Origin: Chloroflexota bacterium
GTDB lineage: Bacteria > Chloroflexota > UBA6077 > FW602-bin22 > JACPQP01
Direction: 5' to 3'
Length of the DNA: 11,017 nucleotides
Assembly (NCBI GenBank): GCA_016190465.1
Contig: JACPQP010000293.1
Coordinates: forward strand, 1 to 11,017
Part shown: positions 1 to 5,740 of the stretch, in pieces
Layout of the letters: each line of letters starts with the position of its first letter
Numbering within the stretch: position 1 is the stretch's first letter
Translations under genes and position numbers: made by a program
The notes under the pieces: model-generated
What the model saw: only the letters and a program-made list of their open reading frames with translations
Databases searched by the model: none
What the model was told of the DNA's origin: nothing

Positions 1-22
1 GGGGGGGGGGGTTGTGGCCCGT

Positions 23-34
23 CCAGTGCACTGG
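23..34. promoter_or_regulatory. 12-bp perfect palindrome upstream of the PP-loop gene
   Basis: CCAGTGCACTGG is a perfect 12-bp dyad. It lies 15 bp upstream of a -10-like TAGAAT at 49-54, so it covers the place where a -35 element would be. A site for a dimeric regulator is the simplest reading. This is inference: no regulator gene is visible nearby and the contig begins just upstream. Confidence 0.35.
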
Positions 35-48
35 CGTGACGAATGGCG

Positions 49-86
49 TAGAATTGCAGGAGAAAATCGGCTGTTCCTCCTGCAAT
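49..86 (+). promoter_or_regulatory. -10-like TAGAAT and 10-bp inverted repeat
   Basis: TAGAAT (49-54) matches a sigma-70 -10 box at 5 of 6 positions. It overlaps the left arm of an exact inverted repeat: ATTGCAGGAG (53-62) against CTCCTGCAAT (77-86), with a 14-nt spacer. The repeat ends 5 nt before the GGGGGAGG ribosome binding site (92-99) of the next gene. It could be an operator over the transcription start, or an mRNA hairpin next to the ribosome site. No good -35 hexamer is visible. Confidence 0.4.
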
Positions 87-104
87 ACTTCGGGGGAGGC
101 GACG

Positions 105-872
105 ATGAGTGGCGAAGGGCACGGCCTGGCGGTCCACCACATCTTGAGCTTCGGCGGTGGCGTGAACAGCGTTGCCCTGATGATTCTGCTTCTGCGGGAG
201 CGGCTTCCACTCGACGGCGCGGTGTTCGCTGACACCGGGGGTGAACTCCCGGAAACCTACGCGTACCTGGAGATCGCGAGGGACTACTTGCGCAGCCGCG
301 GGGTCCCGTTCACGGTCGTGTCCAAACGCGGTCGAACGCTCTACGAAACCGCGTGGGAGCGACGGGTCTTTCCGTCGGCGATCTGGCGCTGGTCCACCCG
401 CGACTTCAAGGTGACACCCATCCTCCGCCACTACCGATCCCTGGGCGGGCACATGAACCAGTACCTGGCCATCGCCTGGGACGAGATCGAGCGAATGAAG
501 AGTAGCCGAGTCGACTACGTCACTAACCTGTTCCCACTGGTTGACCGACGTATGACCCGCGCCGACTGCGAGGCGCTGATCCAGGATGCGGGGCTGCCAA
601 TCCCACCGCGGAGCGCCTGCTGCTTCTGCCCGTTCAACTCCGTGGAACGCTGGCGCTGGCTGTACGAGAACCACCCCGACCTGTACCACCGGGCCATCGC
701 TCTCGAGGAGCACTCCAAGCACTTCCCGTCTCAGCGTCTCACCGATCAGGCCTTCCGCGATCGCGCGGAGATCTCCCTCCGCGCCCTGGCCGAGATCTTC
801 CGCAAGGGGGAAGAGTTGCCCGGGCGGCCGGCCGCTGAACAGCAGACCTGCGGGGCGGAGTGCATGACCTGA
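105..872 (+). CDS. PAPS-reductase-like PP-loop (adenine nucleotide alpha-hydrolase) protein
   Basis: This 255-residue protein belongs to the phosphoadenosine phosphosulfate reductase-like ATP-pyrophosphatase group. Enzymes of this fold activate a substrate by adenylation, or cleave APS/PAPS. The PP-loop SFGGGVNS is at residues 15-22, and FADTGGE at 41-47 follows in the usual place. WSTRDFKVTP (96-105) sits where classical members have their Cys-Thr substrate motif, and WDEIERM is at 125-131. A Cys cluster CCFCPF (172-177), as in DndC/IbrA-like relatives, could bind metal or an Fe-S cluster; CGAEC (249-253) adds two cysteines. I chose the ATG at 105 because GGGGGAGG lies 5 nt upstream; a longer in-frame TTG at 12 has no such site. 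No dnd genes, CysH partners or sulfate genes are nearby, so assimilatory sulfate reduction is not supported. The substrate is unknown. Confidence 0.85.
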   Translation: MSGEGHGLAVHHILSFGGGVNSVALMILLLRERLPLDGAVFADTGGELPETYAYLEIARDYLRSRGVPFTVVSKRGRTLYETAWERRVFPSAIWRWSTRDFKVTPILRHYRSLGGHMNQYLAIAWDEIERMKSSRVDYVTNLFPLVDRRMTRADCEALIQDAGLPIPPRSACCFCPFNSVERWRWLYENHPDLYHRAIALEEHSKHFPSQRLTDQAFRDRAEISLRALAEIFRKGEELPGRPAAEQQTCGAECMT

Positions 873-1039
873 CCCCGCCCGAGCGCAGTCTCTCTCATCG
901 CCCCGTGAGCAGTCACGGTTTTCACCCCATGGTTGATCCTCCTGGATGAGCGTCCGGACCACGGCAAAGCCCTCGCGGCACTTGGTCTGGCAAAGCAGAG
1001 GTCGTCCGAGTGTCTGTGTGCAAGTCGTTGCCTCCCTTC

Positions 1040-1078
1040 GCTTTCGCCGCGAGCTTTCGCCGCGAGCTTTCGCCGCGA
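1040..1078. repeat. Three exact tandem copies of a 13-bp unit
   Basis: GCTTTCGCCGCGA occurs three times without a mismatch, at 1040-1052, 1053-1065 and 1066-1078. The array ends 22 bp before the extended -10 box of the toxin pseudogene. It therefore covers the -35 region and upstream DNA, where a TA repressor or activator could bind. It could equally be a polymerase-slippage array with no function. Confidence 0.8.
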
Positions 1079-1100
1079 ATGAGGCAGGAATGTCGCATTG

Positions 1101-1109
1101 TGGTACAAT
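1101..1109 (+). promoter_or_regulatory. Extended -10 promoter, leaderless
   Basis: TGGTACAAT fits an extended -10 (TGn followed by TACAAT, 5 of 6 to consensus). The toxin ATG at 1116 begins 7 nt after the last base of the box, which is about where transcription would start. The message would then be leaderless, which fits the lack of any Shine-Dalgarno sequence before this ATG. No recognisable -35 hexamer is present. Confidence 0.5.
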
Positions 1110-1115
1110 TCGTCC

Positions 1116-1404
1116 ATGCTTGTGGTTCGTCGCCTCATCTGGGATCCCTGGAACGTAGCCCATAATTGCCCACCACGCAGTGATCCCAGAGGAAGTGGAG
1201 GAGGTCTGCCACGGCGACCCAGTCGTTCAGGTCGGCAGATACGGCCGCTCGCTCGTCTTCGGGCCAACTCAAGCCCGAAGGATGCTGATGGTCGTCCTGG
1301 ATCCCGAGCCAGAAGAAGGGGTGTAGTATCCGGTAACTGCCAGGCCGGCCAGCCGAAGAGAGCGGGCGATCTACGCCCATGAACGAGGAGGTGCAAGCAC
1401 TTGA
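1116..1404 (+). pseudogene. brnT: BrnT-type toxin, inactivated by a frameshift and a nonsense codon
   Basis: The first frame reads MLVVRRLIWDPWNVAH, a typical BrnT start (BrnT is an RNase toxin with a RelE-like fold). One extra A near 1164 then shifts the frame. Without it the sequence continues IAHHAVIPEEVEEV, then CHGDPVVQVGRYGRSLVFG, then RRMLMVVLDPEPEEG. At 1324-1326 a TAG stands where the family usually has a Tyr codon (expected VYYPVTAR; seen V-stop-YPVTAR). The same frame then runs through YPVTARPASRRERAIYAHERG to a TGA at 1402-1404, giving about 95 codons, the normal BrnT length. Two independent lesions argue for real decay over a single sequencing error. The old stop overlaps the TTG start of the downstream antitoxin, as in a working toxin-antitoxin operon. 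Confidence 0.85.
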
Positions 1405-1682
1405 GAGAAAATGAAGAGCAAACGCACGGCAGGATTCCTGAGTTCAAGAGCCGTGAGGAAGAAGCTGACTGGTTTGATACTCACGACATGGCCGACTACC
1501 AGGACGAGTTCAAGACCGTCAGGGCCCGTTTCGCCAGGAATCTGTCCGAAGGGCTGAACATCAGGCTCGACCGCGGCACGTTAGCGCGCCTGCGGGAGCT
1601 GGCTCACGAAAGGGGGATCGGCCCGACGACTCTCGTGCGGATGTGGATTCGGGAACACTTGCTGCACCCGGACAGGAAATGA
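1401..1682 (+). CDS. CopG-type (BrnA-like) antitoxin, ribbon-helix-helix
   Basis: This 93-residue protein matches the CopG antitoxin family that pairs with BrnT toxins. The N-terminal toxin-wrapping segment is IPEFKSREEEADWFDTHD (residues 12-29). The C-terminal ribbon-helix-helix DNA-binding part (about 51-88) reads GLNIRLDRGTLARLREL, followed by a helix with GIGPTTLVRMWI. The start is a TTG at 1401: GAGGAGGT lies 8 nt upstream at 1385-1392, and the only nearby ATG (1411) is out of frame. The start overlaps the stop of the brnT pseudogene, so the pair was translationally coupled. The gene has no visible lesion although its toxin is dead, so it is now an orphan. It could act only as a repressor of its own promoter, or neutralise BrnT toxins encoded elsewhere. 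Confidence 0.9.
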   Translation: MRENEEQTHGRIPEFKSREEEADWFDTHDMADYQDEFKTVRARFARNLSEGLNIRLDRGTLARLRELAHERGIGPTTLVRMWIREHLLHPDRK

Positions 1683-1697
1683 GCCGCTCCTTCGGGG

Positions 1698-1736
1698 ATC
1701 GGAATGACAGATCGGAATGACATATCGGAATGACAA
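1698..1736. repeat. Three tandem 13-bp copies of ATCGGAATGACA plus one variable base
   Basis: ATCGGAATGACAG (1698-1710), ATCGGAATGACAT (1711-1723) and ATCGGAATGACAA (1724-1736) differ only in the last base. The preceding CTCCTTCGGGG resembles the flank of dispersed intergenic repeats ending in TCGGAATGACA that I recall from Chloroflexota, so this may be a trimmed copy of such an element. It lies between the antitoxin stop and the ribosome site of the FAD oxidase. An ATG inside it (1717) is in frame with that gene but is probably not used. Confidence 0.75.
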
Positions 1737-1758
1737 AGCCGAGAGATCGGGAGGCAGC

Positions 1759-3195
1759 GTGGTTGGTCCTACGGACACGGCCGCGGTGATGATTGCGGTG
1801 GCCGCCCGGTTGCGGCGTGAGCTGAGCCCCGCTCAGGTCCTCACCGACCCCGCCGAGCTGCTGTGCTACTCGTACGACGCCTCGTTCGAGTCGATGCTGA
1901 ACCCGCGTCGCCCGGACGTCGTCGTGCTGCCCGCGGCGACGGCCGACGTCGCTCGGACGGTCGCCGTCGCCGCGCAGCACCGGGTGCCGGTCACGGCCCG
2001 GGGCGCGTCGACCGGGCAGGCAGGGGGCGCGCTGCCGGTTCACGGCGGGATCGTCCTCGACATGAGCCGCCTCGACCAGGTCGTCGAACTCGACGCCGAG
2101 AACCTCCAGGTCATCGTCCAGCCGGGCATCGTCCACGCCGACCTCAACGCCTTTCTGGCCCGCCACGGACTCATCTTCCCGCCCGATCCAGGCAGCAGCC
2201 GGATGTGCACCGTCGGCGGGATGGTGGCGAACAACTCGCGCGGGATGCGCGCGCTTAAGTACGGCTCGACCGGCGACTACGTGCTCGGGCTGGAGGTCGT
2301 CCTGGCCAGCGGCGAGGTCATCACCACCGGGTCCCTCGGCTCGCGGGCTCTCCAATCCTCCTCCGGGCTGGAGCTCACCAGGCTCTTCGTCGGCTCCGAG
2401 GGGCTGCTGGGGGTCATCACCCAACTGCGCCTGAAGGTCATCCCCGTGCCCCCGGCGAAGGGGATGGTGATGGCGCTGTTCGACGAGCTGGAGCAGACCG
2501 GGCGGTCCGTCGTCGCCACCCTGCGGGCCGGCATCCTGCCCTCGGCCATCGAGATCCTCGACTCGTCGGCGATCCAGGCGGTCAACCTCTATCGGCCCCA
2601 GATTCGGTTGCCGTCGGCCGAGGCGATCCTGCTGTACGAGGTCGACGGCAATCCTCCGAGCATCGCTCACGATGCCGAGCGCATCGCCCAGGTGGTCGGA
2701 CTGTTCGCCTCGCGCGTGGAGTGGTCGACCGAGCCGAAGCGGGTGGCCGCGCTCTGGGAGGCCCGGAGCGTGGTCGGCGCGGCCTCGGGGCAGGTGCGGC
2801 CGGGCGCCGCGCGGGTCTACGCGGGCGAGGACATCTGCGTGCCGCTGGCCCGGGTGCCGGAGGCACTGCGCACGATTCAGGAGACCGCCCGGCGCAACGA
2901 CCTGACCGTCGTCACCTACGGGCACATCGCGACCGGCAACCTCCACCCGGCCCCGGTCATCGACGTGGCCAACCCCGACGAGGTGGCCCGCGTCCAGTTG
3001 TTCGCCGACGAGATCCACCGCCTGGCCCGGCGGCTGGGGGGCACGGTGACCGGCGAGCACGGCGTCGGGCTGACGCGGATCGCCTACATGCGCGAGGAGC
3101 ATGGCGGCGCGCTGGATGTGATGCGGCAGCTCAAGCGCACGCTCGACCCGCTAGGTATCCTCAATCCAGGGAAGCTGTTTGGCGCTGACTGCTGA
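1759..3195 (+). CDS. FAD-linked oxidase, GlcD / D-2-hydroxyacid dehydrogenase family
   Basis: With a GTG start the protein has 478 residues, normal for glycolate oxidase subunit GlcD and D-lactate dehydrogenases of the vanillyl-alcohol oxidase flavoprotein superfamily. Such enzymes oxidise a 2-hydroxyacid to a 2-oxoacid and pass electrons from FAD to a partner or to quinone. FAD-domain landmarks are RGASTGQAGGA (81-91), PDPGSS (142-147), GGMVANNSRG (153-162) and GSEGLLGVI (212-220). The C-terminal domain has GHIATGNLHP (388-397), EHGVGLTR (433-440) and the usual ending LDPLGILNPGKLF. His389, His396 and Glu433 fit the metal/substrate ligands of the family, but the common GDGN is ATGN here. I prefer GTG 1759 because GGGAGG (1749-1754) lies 4 nt upstream; the in-frame ATG 1717 is inside a tandem repeat. 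No glcE or glcF follows, so it probably works alone or with distant partners. Substrate unknown. Confidence 0.88.
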   Translation: MVGPTDTAAVMIAVAARLRRELSPAQVLTDPAELLCYSYDASFESMLNPRRPDVVVLPAATADVARTVAVAAQHRVPVTARGASTGQAGGALPVHGGIVLDMSRLDQVVELDAENLQVIVQPGIVHADLNAFLARHGLIFPPDPGSSRMCTVGGMVANNSRGMRALKYGSTGDYVLGLEVVLASGEVITTGSLGSRALQSSSGLELTRLFVGSEGLLGVITQLRLKVIPVPPAKGMVMALFDELEQTGRSVVATLRAGILPSAIEILDSSAIQAVNLYRPQIRLPSAEAILLYEVDGNPPSIAHDAERIAQVVGLFASRVEWSTEPKRVAALWEARSVVGAASGQVRPGAARVYAGEDICVPLARVPEALRTIQETARRNDLTVVTYGHIATGNLHPAPVIDVANPDEVARVQLFADEIHRLARRLGGTVTGEHGVGLTRIAYMREEHGGALDVMRQLKRTLDPLGILNPGKLFGADC

Positions 3196-3198
3196 CTG

Positions 3199-3618
3199 CT
3201 ACGTGCTCAGCATCGCCAGAAAGGTCCCCGGGCCGACAATCGGGATGCCTCTGAACGGGCTCAGCACCAGGAGGTCCTCGTCCCCGCTGACGATCACGTC
3301 CGCCTTACCGGCCGTGGCAACTTCCAGCACCTTGTTGTCCTTGGGGTCCCGACAAGCCTCGATCCGCTGACCGGGCACAACTGCTTCGCCGCGTAGCAGG
3401 ATGAGTGACAGCAGCGTCTCGACGTCTTCGTCCGTGACGTAATACTTGTTCCGGATGTGCGGTCGGCCGAGGACGTCGACCAGCTCCTGCAACAGGGTCT
3501 CGGAGTAAAGGAGGGTATACGCGCCATCTCGCAGGCGCTGGAGCACCGGCCCGACCGTCCCCAGCGGCTTGATCAGCGCGCGCACCAGGATGCCGGTGTC
3601 CACCACTGCGCGTGTCAT
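3199..3618 (-). CDS. PIN-domain toxin (putative ribonuclease, COG1569-type)
   Basis: This 139-residue PIN-domain protein is the toxin half of a type II TA pair. It is likely a Mg-dependent ribonuclease that cuts RNA when the antitoxin is lost. The acidic active-site set looks complete: Asp7 in VVDTGILVRAL, Glu45 in SETLLQELVDVLGRP, Asp94 in CRDPKDNKVLEVA, and Asp113/Asp115 in DVIVSGDEDLLVL. The ending FRGIPIVGPGTFL is usual for this subgroup. Its ATG overlaps the antitoxin stop (ATGA on the minus strand, 3615-3618), so translation is coupled. It converges on the FAD oxidase with only 3 bp between the stop codons, and I see no terminator there. The gene looks intact. Confidence 0.9.
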   Translation of the reverse strand: MTRAVVDTGILVRALIKPLGTVGPVLQRLRDGAYTLLYSETLLQELVDVLGRPHIRNKYYVTDEDVETLLSLILLRGEAVVPGQRIEACRDPKDNKVLEVATAGKADVIVSGDEDLLVLSPFRGIPIVGPGTFLAMLST

Positions 3619-3896
3619 GCGGGGCGTTCCGTCCGGGCGGCCTCGACATCCGCGGCCACCTCGTCCTCGCTGTACCGGGCGTTCTGCGCAGCCAGCCGGG
3701 CTCGCAGACGATCAAAGCGAGCCAGCGTCTCGTTCTCCCGGAGCTCCTGAAAGCGGACGAAATCCTCATAGGGGATCAGGACCGCTTCTGGACGGCTGCC
3801 TCGGGTCAGGATGCAGGGGACTCGCCCGGAGACGACTTCATCGAGCACCGCGCGGAAGTGCCGTTGAAGCTCGGTGACGCCGATGATCCGCTGCAA
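3615..3896 (-). CDS. Phd/YefM-family antitoxin
   Basis: This 93-residue antitoxin partners the downstream PIN toxin. The N-terminal Phd/YefM DNA-binding fold is visible as IIGVTELQRHFRAVLDEV (residues 4-21), then PCILTRGSRPEAVLIPYEDF (27-46). The C-terminal part, about 50-93, is charged and helical (LARFDRLRARL, SEDEVAADVEAAR) and should wrap the toxin. I start it at the TTG at 3894-3896 because GGGGAGG lies about 8 nt upstream and homologues begin just before IGVTELQ. A longer reading back to 4175 crosses the promoter and is not credible. Antitoxin first with a 4-nt overlap is the classical TA order. The complex normally represses its own promoter. Confidence 0.88.
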   Translation of the reverse strand: MQRIIGVTELQRHFRAVLDEVVSGRVPCILTRGSRPEAVLIPYEDFVRFQELRENETLARFDRLRARLAAQNARYSEDEVAADVEAARTERPA

Positions 3897-3935
3897 GACG
3901 ACCACCTCCCCACTGAAATACAGACCACAATCAGT

Positions 3936-3964
3936 ATTGTACTTCAGATGTGCCGAAGTGTCCA
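3936..3964 (-). promoter_or_regulatory. Sigma-70-type promoter of the Phd-PIN operon
   Basis: On the minus strand TGGACA (3964-3959) is separated by 17 bp from TACAAT (3941-3936). Each box differs from consensus at one position and the spacing is ideal. Transcription should start near 3929, about 33 nt before the antitoxin TTG. It is the best-looking promoter in the window. I see no clean palindrome across it. Confidence 0.65.
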
Positions 3965-4001
3965 CCTGGCTTGATCGCCACGACTTAAGAACCCAGTGTC
4001 G

Positions 4002-4010
4002 TGCTATCAT
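4002..4010 (+). promoter_or_regulatory. Extended -10 promoter before the antitoxin remnant
   Basis: TGCTATCAT fits an extended -10 (TGn plus TATCAT, 5 of 6). It lies 33 nt before the GTG of the short ribbon-helix-helix ORF and points towards the MFS gene, divergent from the Phd-PIN promoter. It may be a leftover TA promoter that now serves the transporter. There is no clear -35 hexamer. Confidence 0.4.
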
Positions 4011-4043
4011 GAGGCAGATAACGATACCATGCTGGAGGTCGCC

Positions 4044-4106
4044 GTGGTTCGGACTCAGATCCAACTGACCAGGCAGCAGGCAGAGATGAAGAACGATCTC
4101 CCGTAG
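4044..4106 (+). pseudogene. N-terminal remnant of a ribbon-helix-helix antitoxin (20 codons)
   Basis: The frame reads MVRTQIQLTRQQAEMKNDLP and stops at TAG 4104-4106. VRTQIQLT followed by a QA-rich helix start is the typical opening of small ribbon-helix-helix antitoxins, which are often paired with PIN toxins. Family members normally run on for another 40-60 residues. GGAGG (4034-4038) lies 5 nt before the GTG, so the initiation signals are intact. The rest of the antitoxin and any toxin are missing before the MFS gene starts at 4163. It is most likely a relic of a deleted TA operon. It could still be translated as a short leader upstream of the transporter. Confidence 0.65.
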
Positions 4107-4162
4107 TCTCAGAGCGCGCTCAGGCGGGATTCCTCGGGTAGGGGAGCGAGGGAGGAAGACGC

Positions 4163-5734
4163 GTGTCGTCATCACTGGGCGGGGGACTCCGCACCCTGGT
4201 CGTCACCGCCGCCGTGGCCACGGGCATTCTGCTGGCGGCGCTGGATTACACGATCATCGGCACGGCAATGCCCACCGTCGTCGCCGCCCTCGGCGGGCTC
4301 GAGCTCTTTAGCTGGGTGTTCGCCGCCTACTCGCTCGTCTCTACTGTAGCCATGCCCATCTTCGGCCGGCTGGCCGACCTCTTCGGCCGGAAGCGGCTCT
4401 ACCTCGGGGGGCTGGTGGTCTTCGTCGTCGCCTCGGCCCTCTGCGGCCTGGCGCAAACCATGCCCCAGCTCATCGCCGCCCGCGCCATCCAGGGCATCGG
4501 CAGCGCGGTCATCTTCCCCATCGCCCTCACCATCATCGGCGATCTCTACCCGCCCGAGCGACGCGGACAGGTGCAGGGCGTGATCGCCTCCATGTGGGCC
4601 ATCGCGGCGCTGGTCGGTCCGGGCCTCGGGACGCTGGTCGTCGACACGCTCGGCTGGCGATGGGTGTTCTTCGTCAACCTCCCGGTCAGCTTGATCCCCA
4701 TCGTCAGTCTCTCGCTCCTCCTCCGAGAGCGGCCGCGCCCGCGGCAGCCCGTCACTGTCGACGCCGCGGGCGCGCTGACGCTGGCGGCCAGCATCGCCGC
4801 TCTCCTCTTCGCCCTCCGGGCAACCGGTCCAGACGGACGGTGGCCGTCGCCCCTCGCCTTCGCCCTCCTGGGGGCCAGCGCCGGCCTGCTGGCCCTGTTC
4901 GTCTGGCTCCAGACCCGGGTGCCCGCGCCGACGATCCCGCTCCACCTGTTCCGGCAGCGCATGTTCATTCTCGGCACGGTGGCCGGGTTCGCCTTCGGCT
5001 GGCTCGCCTTCACCCCGGGCGTGTTCGTCCCGCTGTTGACCCAGGCGACCACCGGTGGCGCGGTCGTGAACGCCGGCGCCGCGCTGACGGCGATGACCCT
5101 GGGCTGGTCGTCCATGTCGACGGTGTGCGGCCCGCTGATCCGGCCGCTGGGCTATCGCACGCTGAACCTGGCCGGCTTCGGGCTGATGGGCATCGGATAC
5201 TTCTTGCTCACCCGCTACGGCGCCGGCAGCGGCCTCGCGGACATCGCGATCGCCATGGTGTTCGTGGGGATGGGGTGCGGCACGGCGAACACCGCCATCC
5301 TGCTGGCGATCCAGAACTCGGTGGATCCGCGCCAGCTCGGCGTGGCGACGAGCCTCTCGACGTTCTTTCGCAACATCGGGAGCAGCATTGGCATCAGCCT
5401 GCTGGGGGCCATCCACATCGGCCGGCTGGAGAGCTGGTACGGCGGCCCGGTCGCGGATGTGACCGTGCTGCTGGCCAGCGCGCCGGCGACCGGCGAGACG
5501 GCGGCGCGCCTTCGCGACGCGCTGGTGCTGGCCACCCACGACGTCTTCATCGTCCAGGTGGCGGTGGTCGCGCTGGCGCTCGCCGTGTCTTCCCAGATGA
5601 CGGGCTGGCGAACGCCGATGGTATCGGCGCCCGGGCAAACGGCAACCGCCGATGAACGCTGCCCTCACCCCCTTCCCCTCTCCCCCGGGGAGAGGGGTGA
5701 GGGCGGCCCCCCGTGGGAGAGGGGCAAGGGGTGA
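4163..5734 (+). CDS. MFS drug transporter, DHA2 (EmrB/QacA-like) family
   Basis: This 523-residue, very hydrophobic protein has about 14 predicted membrane segments, as in proton-drug antiporters of the DHA2 group. TM1 has LDYTIIGTAMPTVV (27-40, motif D1). Motif A, GRLADLFGRKR, is at 68-78, and ARAIQGIGSAVIFP at 106-119 is motif-B-like. The antiporter motif C region, WAIAALVGPGLGTLV, is at 145-159, followed by LGWRWVFFVNLPVS. Start GTG 4163 has GGAGG 7 nt upstream. It should export drugs or amphiphilic compounds across the inner membrane; the substrate is unknown. No regulator gene adjoins it. Residues from about 500 to the end (HPLPLSPGERGEGG) are encoded by a palindromic repeat and are probably not ancestral; the membrane domain ends near residue 478. 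Confidence 0.93.
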   Translation: MSSSLGGGLRTLVVTAAVATGILLAALDYTIIGTAMPTVVAALGGLELFSWVFAAYSLVSTVAMPIFGRLADLFGRKRLYLGGLVVFVVASALCGLAQTMPQLIAARAIQGIGSAVIFPIALTIIGDLYPPERRGQVQGVIASMWAIAALVGPGLGTLVVDTLGWRWVFFVNLPVSLIPIVSLSLLLRERPRPRQPVTVDAAGALTLAASIAALLFALRATGPDGRWPSPLAFALLGASAGLLALFVWLQTRVPAPTIPLHLFRQRMFILGTVAGFAFGWLAFTPGVFVPLLTQATTGGAVVNAGAALTAMTLGWSSMSTVCGPLIRPLGYRTLNLAGFGLMGIGYFLLTRYGAGSGLADIAIAMVFVGMGCGTANTAILLAIQNSVDPRQLGVATSLSTFFRNIGSSIGISLLGAIHIGRLESWYGGPVADVTVLLASAPATGETAARLRDALVLATHDVFIVQVAVVALALAVSSQMTGWRTPMVSAPGQTATADERCPHPLPLSPGERGEGGPPWERGKG

Positions 5735-5738
5735 GGGC
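5661..5738. repeat. GC-rich REP-like palindromic repeat at the MFS 3' end
   Basis: GCCCTCACCCC (5661-5671) pairs exactly with GGGGTGAGGGC (5694-5704). The left side also pairs, imperfectly, with the second right arm ending at 5738 (GAGAGGGGCAAGGGGTGAGGGC minus a few mismatches, from about 5717). Translated, it gives the HPLPLSPGERGEGG phrase that recurs at the ends of many annotated bacterial proteins because this repeat family is widespread. It fills the gap between two convergent genes (stops at 5734 and 5741). It may act as a bidirectional transcription barrier although no T-run follows. Confidence 0.85.
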
Positions 5739-5740
5739 GC

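Larger units (their letters stand above)
873..1115. other. Intergenic region with no recognised gene
   Basis: These 243 bp lie between the PP-loop gene and the decayed toxin. No convincing gene is seen on either strand. The right half holds the 13-bp tandem repeats and the toxin promoter, annotated separately. No U-tract terminator follows the PP-loop gene. Confidence 0.5.

Noticed and set aside
1..11. Run of 11 G at the left edge
   Set aside because: It lies exactly at the contig end and looks like a sequencing or assembly artefact rather than a biological tract.
12..104. In-frame N-terminal extension of the PP-loop protein from a TTG
   Set aside because: It crosses the candidate promoter and inverted repeat and has no ribosome site; the ATG at 105 has a strong one.
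900..1035. Minus-strand frame reading CQTKCREGFAVVRT and then QEDQPWGENRDC
   Set aside because: It looks protein-like but has no plausible start, no recognised family, and the frame runs on into the PP-loop gene; possibly chance or a gene relic.
1135..1447. Minus-strand ORFs opposite the brnT pseudogene
   Set aside because: They are shadows of the decayed toxin, whose plus-strand frames match a known family.
1561..3102. Long minus-strand ORF opposite the FAD oxidase
   Set aside because: Arg/Pro/Gly-rich composition without motifs; a typical GC-rich shadow.
3897..4175. Extended N-terminus of the Phd antitoxin
   Set aside because: It would start upstream of the promoter, whose transcript begins near 3929, and is not family-like.
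4172..5668. 498-codon minus-strand ORF opposite the MFS gene
   Set aside because: Rich in His, Glu, Arg and Asp with no domain; shadow of the MFS gene.
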